64,000 nt of DNA, taken from assembly GCA_024643325.1 (NCBI GenBank), contig JAHEND010000034.1:93269-157268 (forward strand). Reading direction: 5' to 3'. The stretch is from Sediminicola sp. GTDB taxonomy: Bacteria > Bacteroidota > Bacteroidia > Flavobacteriales > Flavobacteriaceae. The position numbers were made by a program, and so were the translations under genes. Below the pieces are notes generated by a model, which made no database searches, had not been told where the DNA came from, and saw only the letters and a list, made by a program, of their open reading frames with translations. Each line of letters opens with the position of its first letter. Position 1 is the stretch's first letter. Below are positions 1 through 8,309 of the stretch, one piece after another.

Positions 1-642
1 ACCCGAGTTGGTGCTTCTGACAATATTAGTCAGGGCGCTTCTACCTTTATGGTAGAAATGAACGAAACCGCTAGTATCTTGAATAACTTATCTGATCGTA
101 GCCTGGTGCTTTTAGATGAAATTGGTAGAGGAACAAGTACCTATGACGGTATCTCTATTGCTTGGGCTATAACTGAATATTTGCACCAACACAACTCCAA
201 AGCAAAAACCCTTTTTGCCACCCATTACCATGAACTCAATGAGATGAGTGCTAGTTTTGATCGAATAAAAAACTTTAATGTGGCCGTGAAAGAATTAAAA
301 GACACGGTACTTTTTATCAGGACACTAAGTCCTGGAGGTAGTGCGCATAGTTTTGGAATTCATGTGGCTAAAATGGCTGGCATGCCTAGGGAAGTGCTTG
401 AAAAAGCCAATAGTATCCTGAAAAAGCTAGAAAAGAGCCATAGCAGTGAGCAACTCACGGGAAAACTTCAAGAGATCCCCGCAGACATGCAACTCAGCAT
501 TTTTAAACTAGACGACCCAATTTTAGAGCAAATCAAAGAAGAAATATTAGACCTAGACATTAATAGTTTAACCCCTGTTGCGGCACTCTTAAAATTAGAA
601 GAGATCAAAAAACTGATCAGCGGCAAAAACGCATCTCACTAA
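1..642 (+). CDS. mutS: DNA mismatch repair protein MutS, C-terminal part (5' truncated by window edge)
   Basis: The reading frame is open from base 1, so the gene begins outside the window; 213 residues are visible. They cover the end of the ATPase domain of MutS, which recognises mismatched bases and signals MutL. Visible motifs are the signature loop ([17 protein letters not shown]), Walker B ([16 protein letters not shown]) and the switch histidine region ([10 protein letters not shown]). The HTH-like dimerisation segment follows ([13 protein letters not shown]), then a short charged tail. The product is cytoplasmic and acts in post-replication repair. An ATG at 49 exists but lies inside the conserved ATPase core and is not the start. 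The gene ends 141 bp before tRNA-Gly. Confidence 0.97.
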   Translation, partial: TRVGASDNISQGASTFMVEMNETASILNNLSDRSLVLLDEIGRGTSTYDGISIAWAITEYLHQHNSKAKTLFATHYHELNEMSASFDRIKNFNVAVKELKDTVLFIRTLSPGGSAHSFGIHVAKMAGMPREVLEKANSILKKLEKSHSSEQLTGKLQEIPADMQLSIFKLDDPILEQIKEEILDLDINSLTPVAALLKLEEIKKLISGKNASH

Positions 643-710
643 GGTTCAGACCTTTTATGACTCCCTTAAAAAAAGAGCCCTTTATTTTATTTAATTTTAT
701 TCATTTTTAC

Positions 711-740
711 TTTGGGTTTTAGATAAAAGTCTTAAATTTG
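711..740 (+). promoter_or_regulatory. Bacteroidota-type promoter of the tRNA-Gly/tRNA-Leu pair
   Basis: A TTTG at 711-714 and TAAATTTG at 733-740 match the -33 (TTTG) and -7 (TAnnTTTG) elements of Bacteroidota sigma-ABfr promoters, with 18 bp between them. The -7 element lies about 43 bp before the first tRNA. This is a consensus match, not a mapped start. Confidence 0.6.
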
Positions 741-783
741 CCCTCGCATTAGTAGTAATGCACGATCTTTAAATATATAAAAC

Positions 784-858
784 GCGAAAGTAGCTCAGGG
801 GTAGAGCATCACCTTGCCAAGGTGGAGGTCGAGGGTTCGAATCCCTTTTTTCGCTCCA
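784..858 (+). tRNA. tRNA-Gly (anticodon GCC)
   Basis: The cloverleaf closes by eye: acceptor GCGAAAG pairs with the 3' strand TTTTCGC, the anticodon stem ACCTT/AAGGT carries GCC at 816-818, and the T arm is GAGGG-TTCGAAT-CCCTT. The discriminator is T855 and CCA is encoded at 856-858. It is transcribed with the tRNA-Leu 28 bp downstream. Confidence 0.96.
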
Positions 859-886
859 TAACCGTCCATATTGCGCGAGCAATTAG

Positions 887-970
887 GCTCGAGTGGTGGA
901 ATTGGTAGACACGTTGGACTTAAAATCCAATGGACATTAGTCCGTGCGGGTTCAAGTCCCGCCTCGAGTA
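887..970 (+). tRNA. tRNA-Leu (anticodon TAA)
   Basis: A class II tRNA with a long variable arm. Acceptor GCTCGAG pairs with CTCGAGT at 963-969, the anticodon stem TTGGA/TCCAA holds TAA at 921-923, and the T arm is GCGGG-TTCAAGT-CCCGC. The discriminator is A970. CCA is not encoded (CAA follows), unlike the neighbouring tRNA-Gly. Confidence 0.96.
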
Positions 971-974
971 CAAC

Positions 975-1011
975 AACCCTTGTTAATCATCTGATTTTCA
1001 AGGGTTTTTTG
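975..1011 (+). terminator. Rho-independent terminator of the tRNA pair
   Basis: AACCCTTG (975-982) pairs with CAAGGGTT (999-1006), followed by a T run. It begins 4 bases after the tRNA-Leu 3' end. Confidence 0.8.
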
Positions 1012-1028
1012 TTTAAATAACCTTTTTC

Positions 1029-1047
1029 TGGCATCATATTGGCATCA
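1029..1047. repeat. Tandem TGGCATCA repeats beyond tRNA-Leu, possible old integrase arm sites
   Basis: TGGCATCA occurs at 1029-1036 and again at 1040-1047, an 11-bp period. Short tandem repeats like these lie next to integrase genes at tRNA 3' ends in Bacteroidota. A similar 12-bp-period pair precedes the integrase at 63095. No integrase remains here. From here to 1440 the only other thing I recognise is the HsdM-like remnant at 1226-1345. Confidence 0.35.
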
Positions 1048-1225
1048 AATGCAATAATAAACTCTTTTCAGGCACAAATTTTATAACCCCAAAAAGTTTC
1101 AGTACATCACTAGATTTTATCAGAGGGGTGGGTTTAATAGAAACGGTTTTCTTTTTTGAGGTTGGTTGTTACATCTATATATAACCTAAACTAAGCTAGA
1201 GAGGCGTTGACATAATATCATTGGC

Positions 1226-1345
1226 TTATTCTTCGTTACCATCAATCGTTTCCATTATCTCCTTAAAGGCATTTAAACTTGACTCAATGTTTTCAATAAT
1301 ATCATTTGCTAATATATCTGGGTCAGGGAGATTGAATCTATGCAT
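1226..1345 (-). pseudogene. HsdM-like C-terminal remnant (type I restriction-modification methylase)
   Basis: The minus strand encodes 39 residues that include NLPDPDILANDIIENIESS and end in a glutamate-rich tail. This resembles the extreme C-terminus of type I restriction-modification methylase subunits (HsdM), which commonly end with PDPDxxAxEIxExL-type sequence. A stop lies two codons upstream of the ATG in the same frame, and none of the methylase domain remains. I therefore read it as the 3' scrap of a deleted gene. It could instead be a tiny unrelated ORF. Its place 260 bp beyond tRNA-Leu fits remains of a former island. Confidence 0.4.
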
Positions 1346-1439
1346 AATTCAATTATGATTAAATTTTCTGATTAATTGTAATAGGTTTTAATAAAGATTT
1401 TCATCTGTAATTCTGTAATTTTAATTATATTTCGAAGCA

Positions 1440-2450
1440 ATGACACACGAATTTAAAACTATTGTAGAACAAGCTCACAAGTGGCAAAAGGAAGGTAAAA
1501 AATCAGTTTTGGTCTCAGTAGTAGCACTAGAAGGTTCGTCGTATAGAAGACCTGGGGTTCGCATGCTCATAAATGAGCAAGGAGAAGCTGTTGGAGCGGT
1601 TAGTGGGGGGTGTGTAGAAAAGGAAGTGCATTTTCAATCGCTTTCTGTTTTTAAGGAGGGAAGCTCTAAGGTAATAACTTATGACGGAACACTTCGTTTG
1701 GGTTGTGAGGGAATCATCTTTTTGCTAATTGAGCCTTTTGAAGTTTCAGATGATTTTGTATGTGTGTTTAATACTACTTTAGAATCGAGAAGACCTGTTA
1801 AAATAGTTTCTTTTTACAAAAAAGAGTTTGGAGTTTTTGAGGGGATTGGCACTAAAATAATTATTGATAATAACTCGTATACTTTTAATAATTTTAAAAA
1901 GTCAGTTTCTAATCTACTTGCTTTCGAACAAGAGCTATCACCAATTTTTCAATTGCTAATTATTGGAGCAGAACACGATGCAGTTCAGCTTTGTAAAGCA
2001 GCATCTAATGTGGGTTGGCAAGTAACGGTGATGGCCTCTGCAGATGAACAAAAAACCATCGATTACTTTAAAGGTGCTCACCAATTGGTTACCCCCTTGT
2101 ACAATCAAATTGATAAATCGAGAATAGACAAGCAAACAGCTGTAGTTTTAATGACTCATAGTTTTAATAAAGACTTTCAGTATTTGTTGGCTCTACAAAA
2201 TTGTACACCTGCATATTTTGGCCTGTTAGGTCCTAAACATCGAAGAGAGCGATTAATCAATCAATTTTTGGAGTTTAATCCAGAGGTCAATATAGATTTT
2301 ATAGAGATTCTTAGAGGTCCAACAGGTATAAATATTGGGGCGGAATCTGCTCAAGAGATTGCAATCTCTATAATTGCAGAAATTTTATCTGTTATTAGAA
2401 ATCAAGAGCCGATTATATTAAAAGATAAATCAGGAACTATTCATGCCTAA
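1440..2450 (+). CDS. XdhC/CoxI family molybdoenzyme maturation protein
   Basis: A 336-aa cytoplasmic protein. The N-terminal XdhC_CoxI domain (about 15-100) has the signature cysteines in AVSGGCVEKEV and LRLGCEG. The C-terminal Rossmann-like XdhC_C domain (about 170-320) begins QLLIIGAEHDAVQL. Family members bind molybdenum cofactor, promote its sulfuration and insert it into xanthine-dehydrogenase-type enzymes. The stop overlaps the start of the next gene by 8 bp, so the two are translationally coupled. The likely client is the molybdenum hydroxylase at 8310-11029. A TATATTTC box just upstream resembles the -7 element. The fold assignment is firm; the client is inferred from neighbourhood. 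Confidence 0.9.
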   Translation: MTHEFKTIVEQAHKWQKEGKKSVLVSVVALEGSSYRRPGVRMLINEQGEAVGAVSGGCVEKEVHFQSLSVFKEGSSKVITYDGTLRLGCEGIIFLLIEPFEVSDDFVCVFNTTLESRRPVKIVSFYKKEFGVFEGIGTKIIIDNNSYTFNNFKKSVSNLLAFEQELSPIFQLLIIGAEHDAVQLCKAASNVGWQVTVMASADEQKTIDYFKGAHQLVTPLYNQIDKSRIDKQTAVVLMTHSFNKDFQYLLALQNCTPAYFGLLGPKHRRERLINQFLEFNPEVNIDFIEILRGPTGINIGAESAQEIAISIIAEILSVIRNQEPIILKDKSGTIHA

Positions 2451-3045
2451 GATCCCTATTCTTTTATTAGCTGCGGGAGCCTCGTCCCGAATGGGTTCTT
2501 CAAAGGCATTACTTAGTTGGAATAAGGAACCCCTAATAGTTTCAAGAATACATAATTTATTAGCTACAGGGCAAAAAGTATATGTAGTATTAGGAGCCTA
2601 TGCAGACATCATTATACCTACTATAAAAAATTTAGATGTGACTATTTGTACAAATAATAATTGGAAAGAGGGAATGAGTACTTCCATTGCGTTTGCAGTA
2701 AAAAGCATCCAATCCAAAGAAGATTTGCTCGATGGAATTCTTATAACCACTATTGATCAGCCATTAGTAGATACCCAACATCTTACAGCAATTTTGACTT
2801 GCTATAAAGAAGGGCAACAACAAATTATAGTTTCAGAATCTAGTAACGGATGGAGAGGAGTTCCTGCGCTTTTCGATGCTTATTACCTAGATGCATTGTG
2901 TAGCTTAAAAGGAGATTCAGGCGCTAAAAAAGTTGTAAATGCACACTCAGAAAAAGTTTGCATAGTAAATGGAGGTGAAAAATTAGTCGATATGGATACC
3001 CCAGAGCGCTATAAGCAACTTCTAAAAGCTACCCACCAATTGTAA
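2443..3045 (+). CDS. MobA/MocA-like molybdenum cofactor nucleotidyltransferase
   Basis: A 200-aa NTP-transferase-fold protein. The N-terminus IPILLLAAGASSRMGSSKAL is the LAAGxSxRMGxxK nucleotide-binding signature of MobA/MocA. LITTIDQPLVD (about 103-113) supplies the metal-binding aspartate. The pairing with xdhC is typical of MocA, which makes the cytosine dinucleotide form of the cofactor used by xanthine-dehydrogenase-family enzymes. A MobA guanylyl role cannot be excluded from sequence. It overlaps xdhC by 8 bp, and its last 17 bp overlap the convergent moaA. Confidence 0.85.
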   Translation: MPKIPILLLAAGASSRMGSSKALLSWNKEPLIVSRIHNLLATGQKVYVVLGAYADIIIPTIKNLDVTICTNNNWKEGMSTSIAFAVKSIQSKEDLLDGILITTIDQPLVDTQHLTAILTCYKEGQQQIIVSESSNGWRGVPALFDAYYLDALCSLKGDSGAKKVVNAHSEKVCIVNGGEKLVDMDTPERYKQLLKATHQL

Positions 3046-4036
3046 TCATCGATCTATTTTTTGAATGATGATTGGGATCGGCAAACTTTTCATAGGTATC
3101 TAGTCCTGCTCTTACAGCAGCTTTAGCTAATACTGCTTTTTGAATTATAGGTTCAATAGATTCTCCCTTTCTAAATGCTGTTAGTAAATCGGATTCTTTT
3201 TCTGAAAATAAGCAATTTCTCAATCGCCCATTAGCAGTTAAACGCAAACGATTGCAGGAATCACAAAAAGGATTAGTAACCGTGCTAATAACTGCGAAAG
3301 ACCCCTTATAATTTTTAATTTTGTAATTCTTTGCCGTATCGTTTGGGGCGTCCTCTATTTTTAATACGGCCTCTTTAGGGTAAGACTCATTTACCAATTG
3401 CTTTATTTCTTCCAAGCTTACTGCTTTTGAGCGGTCCCAATTGTTGCCATCAAAAGGCATAAATTCAATAAAGCGAATGCTAATAGGTAGCTCTTTAGTC
3501 AGTTCAATAAAATCTAAGATTTCAGAATCGTTTGTTCCTTTGAGCAATACGACATTTAACTTTATTTGAAACCCTTCATTAATTAGCATGTAGATATTTT
3601 TAATGACCTTATCGAAGTTTGGTTTAAGGGTCATTTCTTGAAATCGATTGACTTTTAAGGTATCTAAACTCACATTAATAATTGATACTTTGAACTTCTT
3701 CAAATTAGAAATGTATCGGTCAATATTAACTGCGTTGGTGGTCATAGCAATGGATACATCAAGAGTAGAGAGCTTTTCAATGATTTCAGTAAAATCTTTT
3801 CTAACAAGAGGTTCACCACCAGTTAATCGAATCTTATTCACTCCATTAGCTACAAATATCTTTGCAATTTCATAAATTTCATTTGCAGTCATTAATTCGG
3901 GAGAAGGAGAAAGGGGAACACCCTCTGCAGGCATGCAGTAGGTACATCTAAGATTGCACTTTTCTGTGATAGAAATCCTTAGGTAGTTATGATTTCTACC
4001 GATGGAATCTTTTAATATGTCAGTAGTCAATGCCAT
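3029..4036 (-). CDS. moaA: GTP 3',8-cyclase MoaA
   Basis: A 335-aa radical SAM enzyme that performs the first step of molybdopterin synthesis, GTP to 3',8-cyclo-GTP, together with MoaC. The N-terminal 4Fe-4S cluster motif is C27-x3-C31-x2-C34 in CNLRCTYC, followed by the SAM-binding LTGGEPLVR. The C-terminal cluster cysteines are in NPFCDSCNRLRL and LRNCLFS. The chain ends in the family's conserved Gly-Gly tail (ITIGG). Length is normal. It abuts the moaC-moaB fusion (stop and start share base 4036) and is the last gene of the minus-strand molybdenum run. Confidence 0.97.
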   Translation of the reverse strand: MALTTDILKDSIGRNHNYLRISITEKCNLRCTYCMPAEGVPLSPSPELMTANEIYEIAKIFVANGVNKIRLTGGEPLVRKDFTEIIEKLSTLDVSIAMTTNAVNIDRYISNLKKFKVSIINVSLDTLKVNRFQEMTLKPNFDKVIKNIYMLINEGFQIKLNVVLLKGTNDSEILDFIELTKELPISIRFIEFMPFDGNNWDRSKAVSLEEIKQLVNESYPKEAVLKIEDAPNDTAKNYKIKNYKGSFAVISTVTNPFCDSCNRLRLTANGRLRNCLFSEKESDLLTAFRKGESIEPIIQKAVLAKAAVRAGLDTYEKFADPNHHSKNRSMITIGG

Positions 4037-4941
4037 TAATGTTTTTTGCCTTTATTTACTTCGAACACATGTAATATATTTGGAAATACCGCTTCTAGAG
4101 ATTCGGTTGCTCCCTTTGTAGATCCTGGTAGGGAAAGAACTAAGCTTTCCCCAATAAGTCCTGCGACCGATCTAGAAAACATGGAGAATGAAGTGCGTTC
4201 CTGCCCATAAGCTCTCATGGCTTCTTCCACACCTGGAAGTTGTTTGTCTAAAAGGGGGATTATAGCATCTGGAGTGTTATCTCTTGGAGAAACACCCGTA
4301 CCTCCACAAAAGATAATGAGTTGAACACCTGCATTAGTGAGAGTTTTTGCTCGTTCTTGAATTCCGTGCTTATCATCTGATATCACATCGTAGTTTGAAA
4401 TAGAGACTCCTTGTTGTTCAAGTAAAGTACAAAGCGCTTTTCCTGCTTTATCTTCTCCGTCTCCTTTTGAAATAGAATCAGAGCAAACGATCACAGCCCC
4501 TTGGATACTTATTTGTATTTTTGGAGCATCCGATTTACCACCAGTTTTTGATAACAATTTTATTTGTTCAATACTAATTTGTTTGTCTATAGGCTTAAGC
4601 ATATCATACATATTGAGTGCTACAACAGAGGCAGCGTGCATAGCTTCTACTTCTACTCCCGTCTTATAAATGGTTTTAACGGTACATTTAATCTGAATTT
4701 CTAAACCAATAATTTTATATTCAATTCCCGTAAATTCTATTGGTAGGGGATGGCAATCAGGTAAAAGCTCTGGGGTTTTCTTAACTCCTAATAAACCGGC
4801 AGCTTTACTCATTTCAAAAACATCTCCCTTAGGGACTTTTTTGTTGTAAATGGCTTCGATAGTAGCTTGGCTACCTACCTTTACAATGGCTTGTGCAGTT
4901 GCAATTCGCAGACTGTTTTTCTTATGTGTAATGTCAACCAT
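4036..4941 (-). CDS. Bifunctional MoaC-MoaB (cyclic pyranopterin monophosphate synthase / molybdopterin adenylyltransferase-like)
   Basis: A 301-aa fusion. Residues 1-145 are MoaC, which converts cyclo-GTP to cyclic pyranopterin monophosphate: LLPDCHPLPIEF and GVEVEAMHAASVVALNMYDM are its active-site stretches. Residues 150-300 are a MoaB/MogA domain that adenylylates molybdopterin: AVIVCSDSISKG and FCGGTGVSPRD are its signatures. Such fusions are known in Bacteroidota. The MoaC domain starts right at MVDI with almost no leader. The gene lies 2 bp after moaE. Fusing an early and a late pathway step is notable because moaE and moaD act between them. Confidence 0.95.
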   Translation of the reverse strand: MVDITHKKNSLRIATAQAIVKVGSQATIEAIYNKKVPKGDVFEMSKAAGLLGVKKTPELLPDCHPLPIEFTGIEYKIIGLEIQIKCTVKTIYKTGVEVEAMHAASVVALNMYDMLKPIDKQISIEQIKLLSKTGGKSDAPKIQISIQGAVIVCSDSISKGDGEDKAGKALCTLLEQQGVSISNYDVISDDKHGIQERAKTLTNAGVQLIIFCGGTGVSPRDNTPDAIIPLLDKQLPGVEEAMRAYGQERTSFSMFSRSVAGLIGESLVLSLPGSTKGATESLEAVFPNILHVFEVNKGKKH

Positions 4942-4943
4942 AA

Positions 4944-5384
4944 TTATTTATTTTCTTTCCATTGATGAGATTTGTCCTCGAAGATTTCCTTTCCAAAAAT
5001 TGGAACCTTTGCTTTTATTTTATTCACTACTTCTTGTAGTGCATTAAAAACGGTAGTTCGATGGGCTGCAGAAACAAATGCAAAAATACAGATTTCACCT
5101 GCCTTTACCCACCCAATACTGTGGTAAATGTGCATACAGTATATGGGGTATTTGTCGAAAATTTCACTCTTAATATCATGACAAATTTGATTGGCCATTT
5201 CTTTTTGTGCCGAAAATTCAATTGCTTGAACCATTTTCCCATCGATTTCATCGGCCCTCACTTGACCTAAAAAAATATCATGAGCTCCAATTCCTGTTTT
5301 GGATTGATGAGCTGCAATAGATTTTGCTATTTTTTCAGGGGTGATGGCTCCTTCTACAAAGATATTTTTAATGCTTTTTTTCAT
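4944..5384 (-). CDS. moaE: Molybdopterin synthase large subunit MoaE
   Basis: A 146-aa protein of usual length. MoaE with thiocarboxylated MoaD puts the dithiolene sulfurs into cyclic pyranopterin monophosphate. It carries the family stretches FLGQVR, HSIGWVKAGE, SAAHRTTVFNA and the active-site lysine region KAKVPIFGKE. Its start overlaps the moeB stop by 17 bp and it ends 2 bp before the moaC-moaB gene, so it belongs to one tightly packed operon. Confidence 0.95.
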   Translation of the reverse strand: MKKSIKNIFVEGAITPEKIAKSIAAHQSKTGIGAHDIFLGQVRADEIDGKMVQAIEFSAQKEMANQICHDIKSEIFDKYPIYCMHIYHSIGWVKAGEICIFAFVSAAHRTTVFNALQEVVNKIKAKVPIFGKEIFEDKSHQWKENK

Positions 5385-6156
5385 GAGTTATTTTACAATC
5401 GTTTAATTCAATATAAGATAATTCTTCCTGGATCACTTGTTTAATAAGAGGTTTGTTTTTTTTAAACTGAAAGCTTTTTTGTTGATTGGTTAATAGATTA
5501 ATGCTAACTAGTTTTCCACTTAGAACTTCACCAATGTTTAATATTATTTTCAATACTTCATTTGCCTGATAGGCGCCTAAAATACCTGGTAAAACACCTA
5601 ACACACCTGCTTCTTCACAATTGGGAACTTCTCCTGCTTTTGGTGGTAAGGGAAACAAACAACGATAAGTTGGGCCTCCTGCATAATTAAAGACTGATAA
5701 TTGCCCTTCGAATTTATAAATTGCAGCAAAGACAAAGGGTTTGTTTAATTTAACACAGGCATCATTAATTAAATATCGCGTTCTGAAATTGTCGGTGCAA
5801 TCCACTACAATATCATAGGTTTTTAAAATTTCTAAGGCATTCGAAGTAGAAAGTGCAACAGGGTATGATGTGATGTTTATTTCTGAGTTTCGAGCCCTTA
5901 AACGCGCTTTCGCAATGTCTGCCTTATTTAAATTAAGATCCTGTTCTCTAAAAAGCACTTGTCGTTGCAAATTGGAGAGGCTTACTGTATCAAAATCAAC
6001 AATTCCAATGGTTCCTATTCCCGCAGCTGTTAGATATAATAATAGAGGTGCTCCAAGCCCACCAGCACCGATAACTAAAACTTTGGATTCCGAGATTTTT
6101 AGTTGTCCTAAAAGGCCTACTTCCGATAATGCGATATGTCTACTGTAGCGTTTCAT
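5368..6156 (-). CDS. moeB: MoeB/ThiF-type adenylyltransferase (MoaD-activating)
   Basis: About 262 aa from the chosen start. This E1-like enzyme adenylylates the Gly-Gly end of MoaD for sulfur loading. VLVIGAGGLGAPLLLYL is the nucleotide-binding loop, and DFDTVSLSNLQRQVLF and DCTDNFRTRYLIND are family hallmarks. The C-terminal half keeps the adenylating-domain region (NCEEAGVLGVLPG). It has no rhodanese domain, so sulfur must come from another protein. The ATG at 6156 is chosen over 6192 because a GGAGGG ribosome site, also encoding the last MoaD codons, sits 7 bases upstream. Confidence 0.92.
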   Translation of the reverse strand: MKRYSRHIALSEVGLLGQLKISESKVLVIGAGGLGAPLLLYLTAAGIGTIGIVDFDTVSLSNLQRQVLFREQDLNLNKADIAKARLRARNSEINITSYPVALSTSNALEILKTYDIVVDCTDNFRTRYLINDACVKLNKPFVFAAIYKFEGQLSVFNYAGGPTYRCLFPLPPKAGEVPNCEEAGVLGVLPGILGAYQANEVLKIILNIGEVLSGKLVSINLLTNQQKSFQFKKNKPLIKQVIQEELSYIELNDCKITHEKKH

Positions 6157-6160
6157 TTGT

Positions 6161-6394
6161 TTACCCTCCAGAAAAAGGAGGGAAAATATCAATATTTTTG
6201 GAGGTTATTTTATCTTCTAGTTCTCCAATTGCGTTGTTTTGTGCAATTTTCAAACTTAGTTTCTTTAGGTCTGGGTATTCATTTTCTAGCCACAATACAA
6301 GCTCTCGGAGAGTGATTGCCTGAACATCAATCAACTCTTGTGATTTTCCAACCACTTCTACTAGTTTTCCATAATATGTAAGGGTTACATCCAT
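6161..6394 (-). CDS. moaD: Molybdopterin synthase small subunit MoaD
   Basis: A 77-aa ubiquitin-fold sulfur carrier. It ends PPFSGG, the Gly-Gly tail that MoeB adenylylates and that becomes the thiocarboxylate. IDIFPPFSGG matches the conserved MoaD C-terminus (VAxxPPxxGG). It shares base 6394 with the start-side edge of the permease gene and lies 4 bp before moeB. Confidence 0.95.
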   Translation of the reverse strand: MDVTLTYYGKLVEVVGKSQELIDVQAITLRELVLWLENEYPDLKKLSLKIAQNNAIGELEDKITSKNIDIFPPFSGG

Positions 6395-7122
6395 TATAAT
6401 ATTAACAATTTAAAAGAAGCAGCGGCAAGAACCACGACTAAAAAATATTCTAATTTTTTATTATTCCACTTTTTAGAACCGAAATAACCCCCTAAGAGAC
6501 CTCCAGCTAAAGCTAAGATTATCATGGGGAGTAAAGAAGAAGAAAAGGCAATTCCAATGCTAAATTGTCCAATGAGTGCGGCAGAAGAATTAACCCAAAT
6601 AAATAAAGCGGAAATTGCAGCCGCTTCTTTCATTGAAGACCAGTGAAATAGTAAAAGAACAGGGGTTAAGATAATTCCACCACCAATTCCAATTAACCCT
6701 GAAAAGAAACCTATAAGTGCTCCTATAAGTATGGCTTTATAAGGGGACAATTTTTTTACTTCCTTACTGGCTGACGGCTTGTAAAGCATTCTTAATAAAG
6801 CAAAAAATAAGAGTACCCCAAGGATTTTGTTATATAAATTAGAATCAATATTAAAAATGCCTCCAAGATAAGCAGTTGGTATGGACCCAATGGCAAACCA
6901 TGCAAACAACTTAAATTTAAAATGTCCTGCTTTGTAATATTGGTAAAATGAAATACCTGCAACAAATAAGTTTAAGATAAGGGCGGTTTGTTTCATGGTT
7001 TCGTTGGGAAATGAAAATAGGGTCATCAATGCTAAATACCCACTGGCGCCCCCATGTCCGACACTGGAATAGAGGAAGGATACAAAAGGCAAAATAGCTA
7101 AGAAGTAAAAAATTGGATCCAT
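6394..7122 (-). CDS. TauE/SafE family membrane permease
   Basis: A very hydrophobic ~242-aa protein with about 7-8 membrane segments. The FLYSSVGHGGASGYLALM motif near the N-terminus and its inverted partner GLIGIGGGIILTPVLLL near 145 are the duplicated glycine-rich signatures of TauE/SafE (DUF81) anion permeases. Family members move sulfite, sulfonates or other sulfur anions. Here it lies inside the molybdenum cofactor operon, so a role in sulfur supply or oxyanion flux is possible but not shown. I prefer the ATG at 7122, 3 bp after the moeA stop; an ATG at 7143 would add seven polar residues. Confidence 0.85.
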   Translation of the reverse strand: MDPIFYFLAILPFVSFLYSSVGHGGASGYLALMTLFSFPNETMKQTALILNLFVAGISFYQYYKAGHFKFKLFAWFAIGSIPTAYLGGIFNIDSNLYNKILGVLLFFALLRMLYKPSASKEVKKLSPYKAILIGALIGFFSGLIGIGGGIILTPVLLLFHWSSMKEAAAISALFIWVNSSAALIGQFSIGIAFSSSLLPMIILALAGGLLGGYFGSKKWNNKKLEYFLVVVLAAASFKLLIL

Positions 7123-7124
7123 TA

Positions 7125-8300
7125 TCAATTCAAAATCAGCCATGTTTTAGCATGTGCTCCTCTCTCCATAAGGGTTGTGTAGGATGGTACATATACTAAG
7201 GCATTTGCTTTAGAAAAACTGAGTAAGGAAGCCGAATTGTGTTCGTCAATAATATGGGCTTGGGTATCGTGAACAACAGCTTTTAAGAATAGGGCTCTTC
7301 CAAATTTATTAGTGATATTTGAATCGATGTTGGTTTGTATACAAGGTAATCCGTCGCTTTTTTTTCCTAATAATTTATGGAGAATCGGAATAACATACAG
7401 ATAAAAACAGTTGAGCGTAGAAGCGGGATTCCCCGGAAGGGCAAAGACAATTTTAGAGTCTTTTTTTCCAAAGAACAAGGGTTTTCCTGGTTTTTGATTC
7501 ACTTTGTAAAATTCTTCTTGTACTCCTAAAAATTCTAGTGATTCACGCACAAAATCGTAGTCGCCAACTGAAATACCTCCAGATATTAATACTAAATCGA
7601 ATTTTATGGCTTCTTTAAGGGTGTTTTGAGTTTCCTCTAAAGTGTCTTGAGCATAATACACTTTAACATTTTCAATTCCTTGTTGTTTTAAGGCCGATTC
7701 TAAAACGACACTGTTACTTTCGAATACTTTTCCTTCTTGAATAGATTCCCCTGATTTTAAGAGTTCATTTCCAGTTATGACTATAGCTATTGAAGGCTTG
7801 TTATAAACAAGCACCGATTGAATTCCCATACTTTGCAAAAGTCCAATGGAAGGAGGATTTAGAATATGTCCTTTAGAAAAAACAAGATCTCCAGCCTGCA
7901 TCATGCTTCCAATAGGACGAATGTTTTGACCTTGTTTAGGTGCTTCTTCCAATAGAATGGTTTTGTCTAAGCACTTTACTTTTTCTTGAATTACAACGGA
8001 GTCTGCAGAAGCAGGAACCATTGCTCCCGTAAAAATGCGAACCGCTTCTCCAGCATTTAAATGAAATGTTTTGGTGGACCCTGCAGCCATTTCACCAATC
8101 ACTTTGTAATTAAGTGAGTCATGAGATTTTAATGCGAAGCCATCCATGGAAGATTGAGCGAAGTGGGGAAGAGACATCGGTGAAAATATGTCATCTGCTA
8201 AAACATTTCCGCAAATACGAAAAGAAACAGCTGCAGAAACGCTTGTGTTTTTTACAGCTGTTTTTTGTATTAATTCTAAAGCTTTTTCTACTTCAATCAT
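7125..8300 (-). CDS. moeA: Molybdopterin molybdenumtransferase MoeA
   Basis: A 391-aa protein, normal for MoeA, which inserts molybdate into adenylylated molybdopterin. Visible hallmarks are PHFAQSSMDGFAL (about 44-56), VRIFTGAMVP, the MoCF-binding domain SGGISVGDYDFV and FALPGNPAST, and a short C-terminal beta domain from about 320. Its stop is 3 bp from the preferred permease start. It lies 9 bp after the molybdenum hydroxylase gene, tying cofactor assembly to enzyme production. Confidence 0.95.
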   Translation of the reverse strand: MIEVEKALELIQKTAVKNTSVSAAVSFRICGNVLADDIFSPMSLPHFAQSSMDGFALKSHDSLNYKVIGEMAAGSTKTFHLNAGEAVRIFTGAMVPASADSVVIQEKVKCLDKTILLEEAPKQGQNIRPIGSMMQAGDLVFSKGHILNPPSIGLLQSMGIQSVLVYNKPSIAIVITGNELLKSGESIQEGKVFESNSVVLESALKQQGIENVKVYYAQDTLEETQNTLKEAIKFDLVLISGGISVGDYDFVRESLEFLGVQEEFYKVNQKPGKPLFFGKKDSKIVFALPGNPASTLNCFYLYVIPILHKLLGKKSDGLPCIQTNIDSNITNKFGRALFLKAVVHDTQAHIIDEHNSASLLSFSKANALVYVPSYTTLMERGAHAKTWLILN

Positions 8301-8309
8301 TTGGCTTTA

